Positions 13,826 through 14,637 of a stretch of DNA of 14,637 bases are shown piece after piece. Position 1 is the stretch's first letter, and the number at the start of each line of letters is the position of its first letter. This DNA comes from Betaproteobacteria bacterium UBA6904 (GTDB lineage: Bacteria > Pseudomonadota > Gammaproteobacteria > Burkholderiales > SG8-39). The notes under the pieces were generated by a model. It did not search any database, was not told where the DNA came from, and saw nothing but the letters and a program-made list of their open reading frames with translations. Position numbers and translations under genes: made by a program. The stretch lies in the NCBI GenBank assembly GCA_002451175.1, contig DKBI01000139.1:1-14637 (forward strand), written 5' to 3'.

Positions 13826-14637
13826 ATGCTCCACCTCACCTTCAGCAACCGTTTCGAATTCCTGCTCGAGGGGCTGCTCGAGCGGCTGGCGCAGGAGCGC
13901 CCGGACCCGTTCGTCGCGCAGCAGGTCATCGTGCCGAGCATGGCGATCGAGCGGCGCGTCACGCTCGCGCTGGCCGACCGCGAGGGCATCTGCGCCAACG
14001 TCGAGTTCGCCTTCCTCGCGCAGTGGCTGTGGAGGCAGATCGGGCGCATCGTGAAGGTCGAGAAGGATTCGCCGTTCGCGCCCGAGGTGCTGGCCTGGCG
14101 CGTGTACGCGGCGCTCGGCGACCCGGGTTTTGCCGGCAGCCACGCGCGACTCGCGGCGTACCTCGGCAGCGCCGATCCGGTCATGCGGCTCGATCTCGCA
14201 CGCCGCATCGCGCAGCTGCTGGAGCACTACATCACCTATCGCCCCCGGTTCCTCGCGGCGTGGTCGGCGAACCGGCGCGCCCCGATCGACGGGCTCGACG
14301 CGATCGCTGCGGAGGACGAACGCTGGCAGGCCGCGCTCTGGCGGCGCGTGTCGCAGGAAATCGGTGCGGCGAACGAGCACCCGTCGGTGACGTTCTTCCG
14401 CCAGATCGCGACCTTGGAGGAACCGGCGCTGCGCGCCGCCGGCCTGCCGGGCGCCGTGCACGTCTTCTGCCTGCCGTCGCTGCCCCGGCTCTACCTCGAC
14501 ATGCTGCGCCAGCTCTCGCGCGTCACGCGCATCGATCTCCACGTCCTCAATCCTTGCGAGGAATACTGGTTCGAGGTCGTCGATCGCAAGCGCCTCGGTT
14601 ATCTCGCGGCAAAGGGCCGGGCCGAGCACCACGAGGT
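13826..14637 (+). CDS. recC: Exodeoxyribonuclease V gamma subunit RecC (partial, C-terminus beyond window)
   Basis: This is the 5' part (about 270 residues) of the RecC subunit of RecBCD, which recognises Chi and processes double-strand ends. The N-terminus MLHLTFSNRFEFLLEGLLER aligns with the RecC start (SNR motif). It continues with VPSMAIERRVTLALADREGI (about 37-56), NVEFAF, a helical region with LEHYITYRP, and the RecC-typical LNPCEEYW (about 241-248). Full RecC proteins exceed 1,000 residues. ATG at 13826 gives the family N-terminus. An in-frame ATG at 13805 would add seven residues; neither has a clear ribosome binding site. No in-frame stop occurs before the right edge. recB and recD would be expected downstream. 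Confidence 0.9.
   Translation, partial: MLHLTFSNRFEFLLEGLLERLAQERPDPFVAQQVIVPSMAIERRVTLALADREGICANVEFAFLAQWLWRQIGRIVKVEKDSPFAPEVLAWRVYAALGDPGFAGSHARLAAYLGSADPVMRLDLARRIAQLLEHYITYRPRFLAAWSANRRAPIDGLDAIAAEDERWQAALWRRVSQEIGAANEHPSVTFFRQIATLEEPALRAAGLPGAVHVFCLPSLPRLYLDMLRQLSRVTRIDLHVLNPCEEYWFEVVDRKRLGYLAAKGRAEHHE

Noticed and set aside
11861..14637. Functional link between the peptidase and recC, as with ptrA in the E. coli recC-ptrA-recB-recD cluster
   Set aside because: The peptidase here is of a different family (M3, not M16) and is transcribed away from recC, so the resemblance is probably accidental.

Overview
The window looks like chromosome from a very GC-rich proteobacterium, most likely a betaproteobacterium (Burkholderiales-like). 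The grounds are codon bias, a Liv-type branched-chain transporter beside degradative oxidoreductases, and a RecC-type gene, which points to a RecBCD-bearing beta/gamma lineage. This placement is inference. Coding density is near complete: no gene-free stretch exceeds about 130 bases, and I see no tRNA, rRNA, CRISPR array, insertion sequence or transposase.

Region 1 (1-5901, minus strand) reads right to left as: single-domain VOC protein, luciferase-like flavin oxidoreductase (LLM class), then a complete HAAT/Liv-type ABC importer (binding protein LivK, permeases LivH and LivM, ATPases LivG and LivF; LivF is cut by the left edge). A perfect 10-bp hairpin plus T-tract lies between livK and livH. 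A consensus TTGACA lies between the LLM gene and livK.

Region 2 (5902-6032) is a 131-bp divergent intergenic region that probably holds the promoters for both arms and perhaps an operator.

Region 3 (6033-11855, plus strand) is a tightly packed six-gene operon. It encodes the three subunits of a molybdenum hydroxylase (FAD-binding medium, 2Fe-2S small and molybdopterin large subunit; xanthine dehydrogenase/CoxMSL family but not a true CO dehydrogenase), a small cupin, a second VOC protein paralogous to the first, and an acyl-CoA-dehydrogenase-fold flavin monooxygenase of the HsaA/HpaH type. Junctions are 16 bp, 4-bp overlap, 2 bp, 5 bp and 4-bp overlap.

Taken together, regions 1-3 look like an uptake-plus-oxidation module for an organic acid or (hetero)aromatic compound: import by the Liv system, hydroxylation by the molybdenum enzyme, oxygenation by two reduced-flavin-dependent enzymes, with VOC and cupin metalloproteins acting on intermediates. 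The substrate cannot be read from the sequence. No regulator, flavin reductase, CoA ligase or molybdenum-enzyme maturation factor is present in the window. This is the best candidate here for an undescribed pathway.

Region 4 (11861-14637) appears unrelated housekeeping: an M3-family oligoendopeptidase F with a signal peptide (minus strand, convergent with the operon), and divergently from it the 5' part of recC (plus strand), cut by the right edge.
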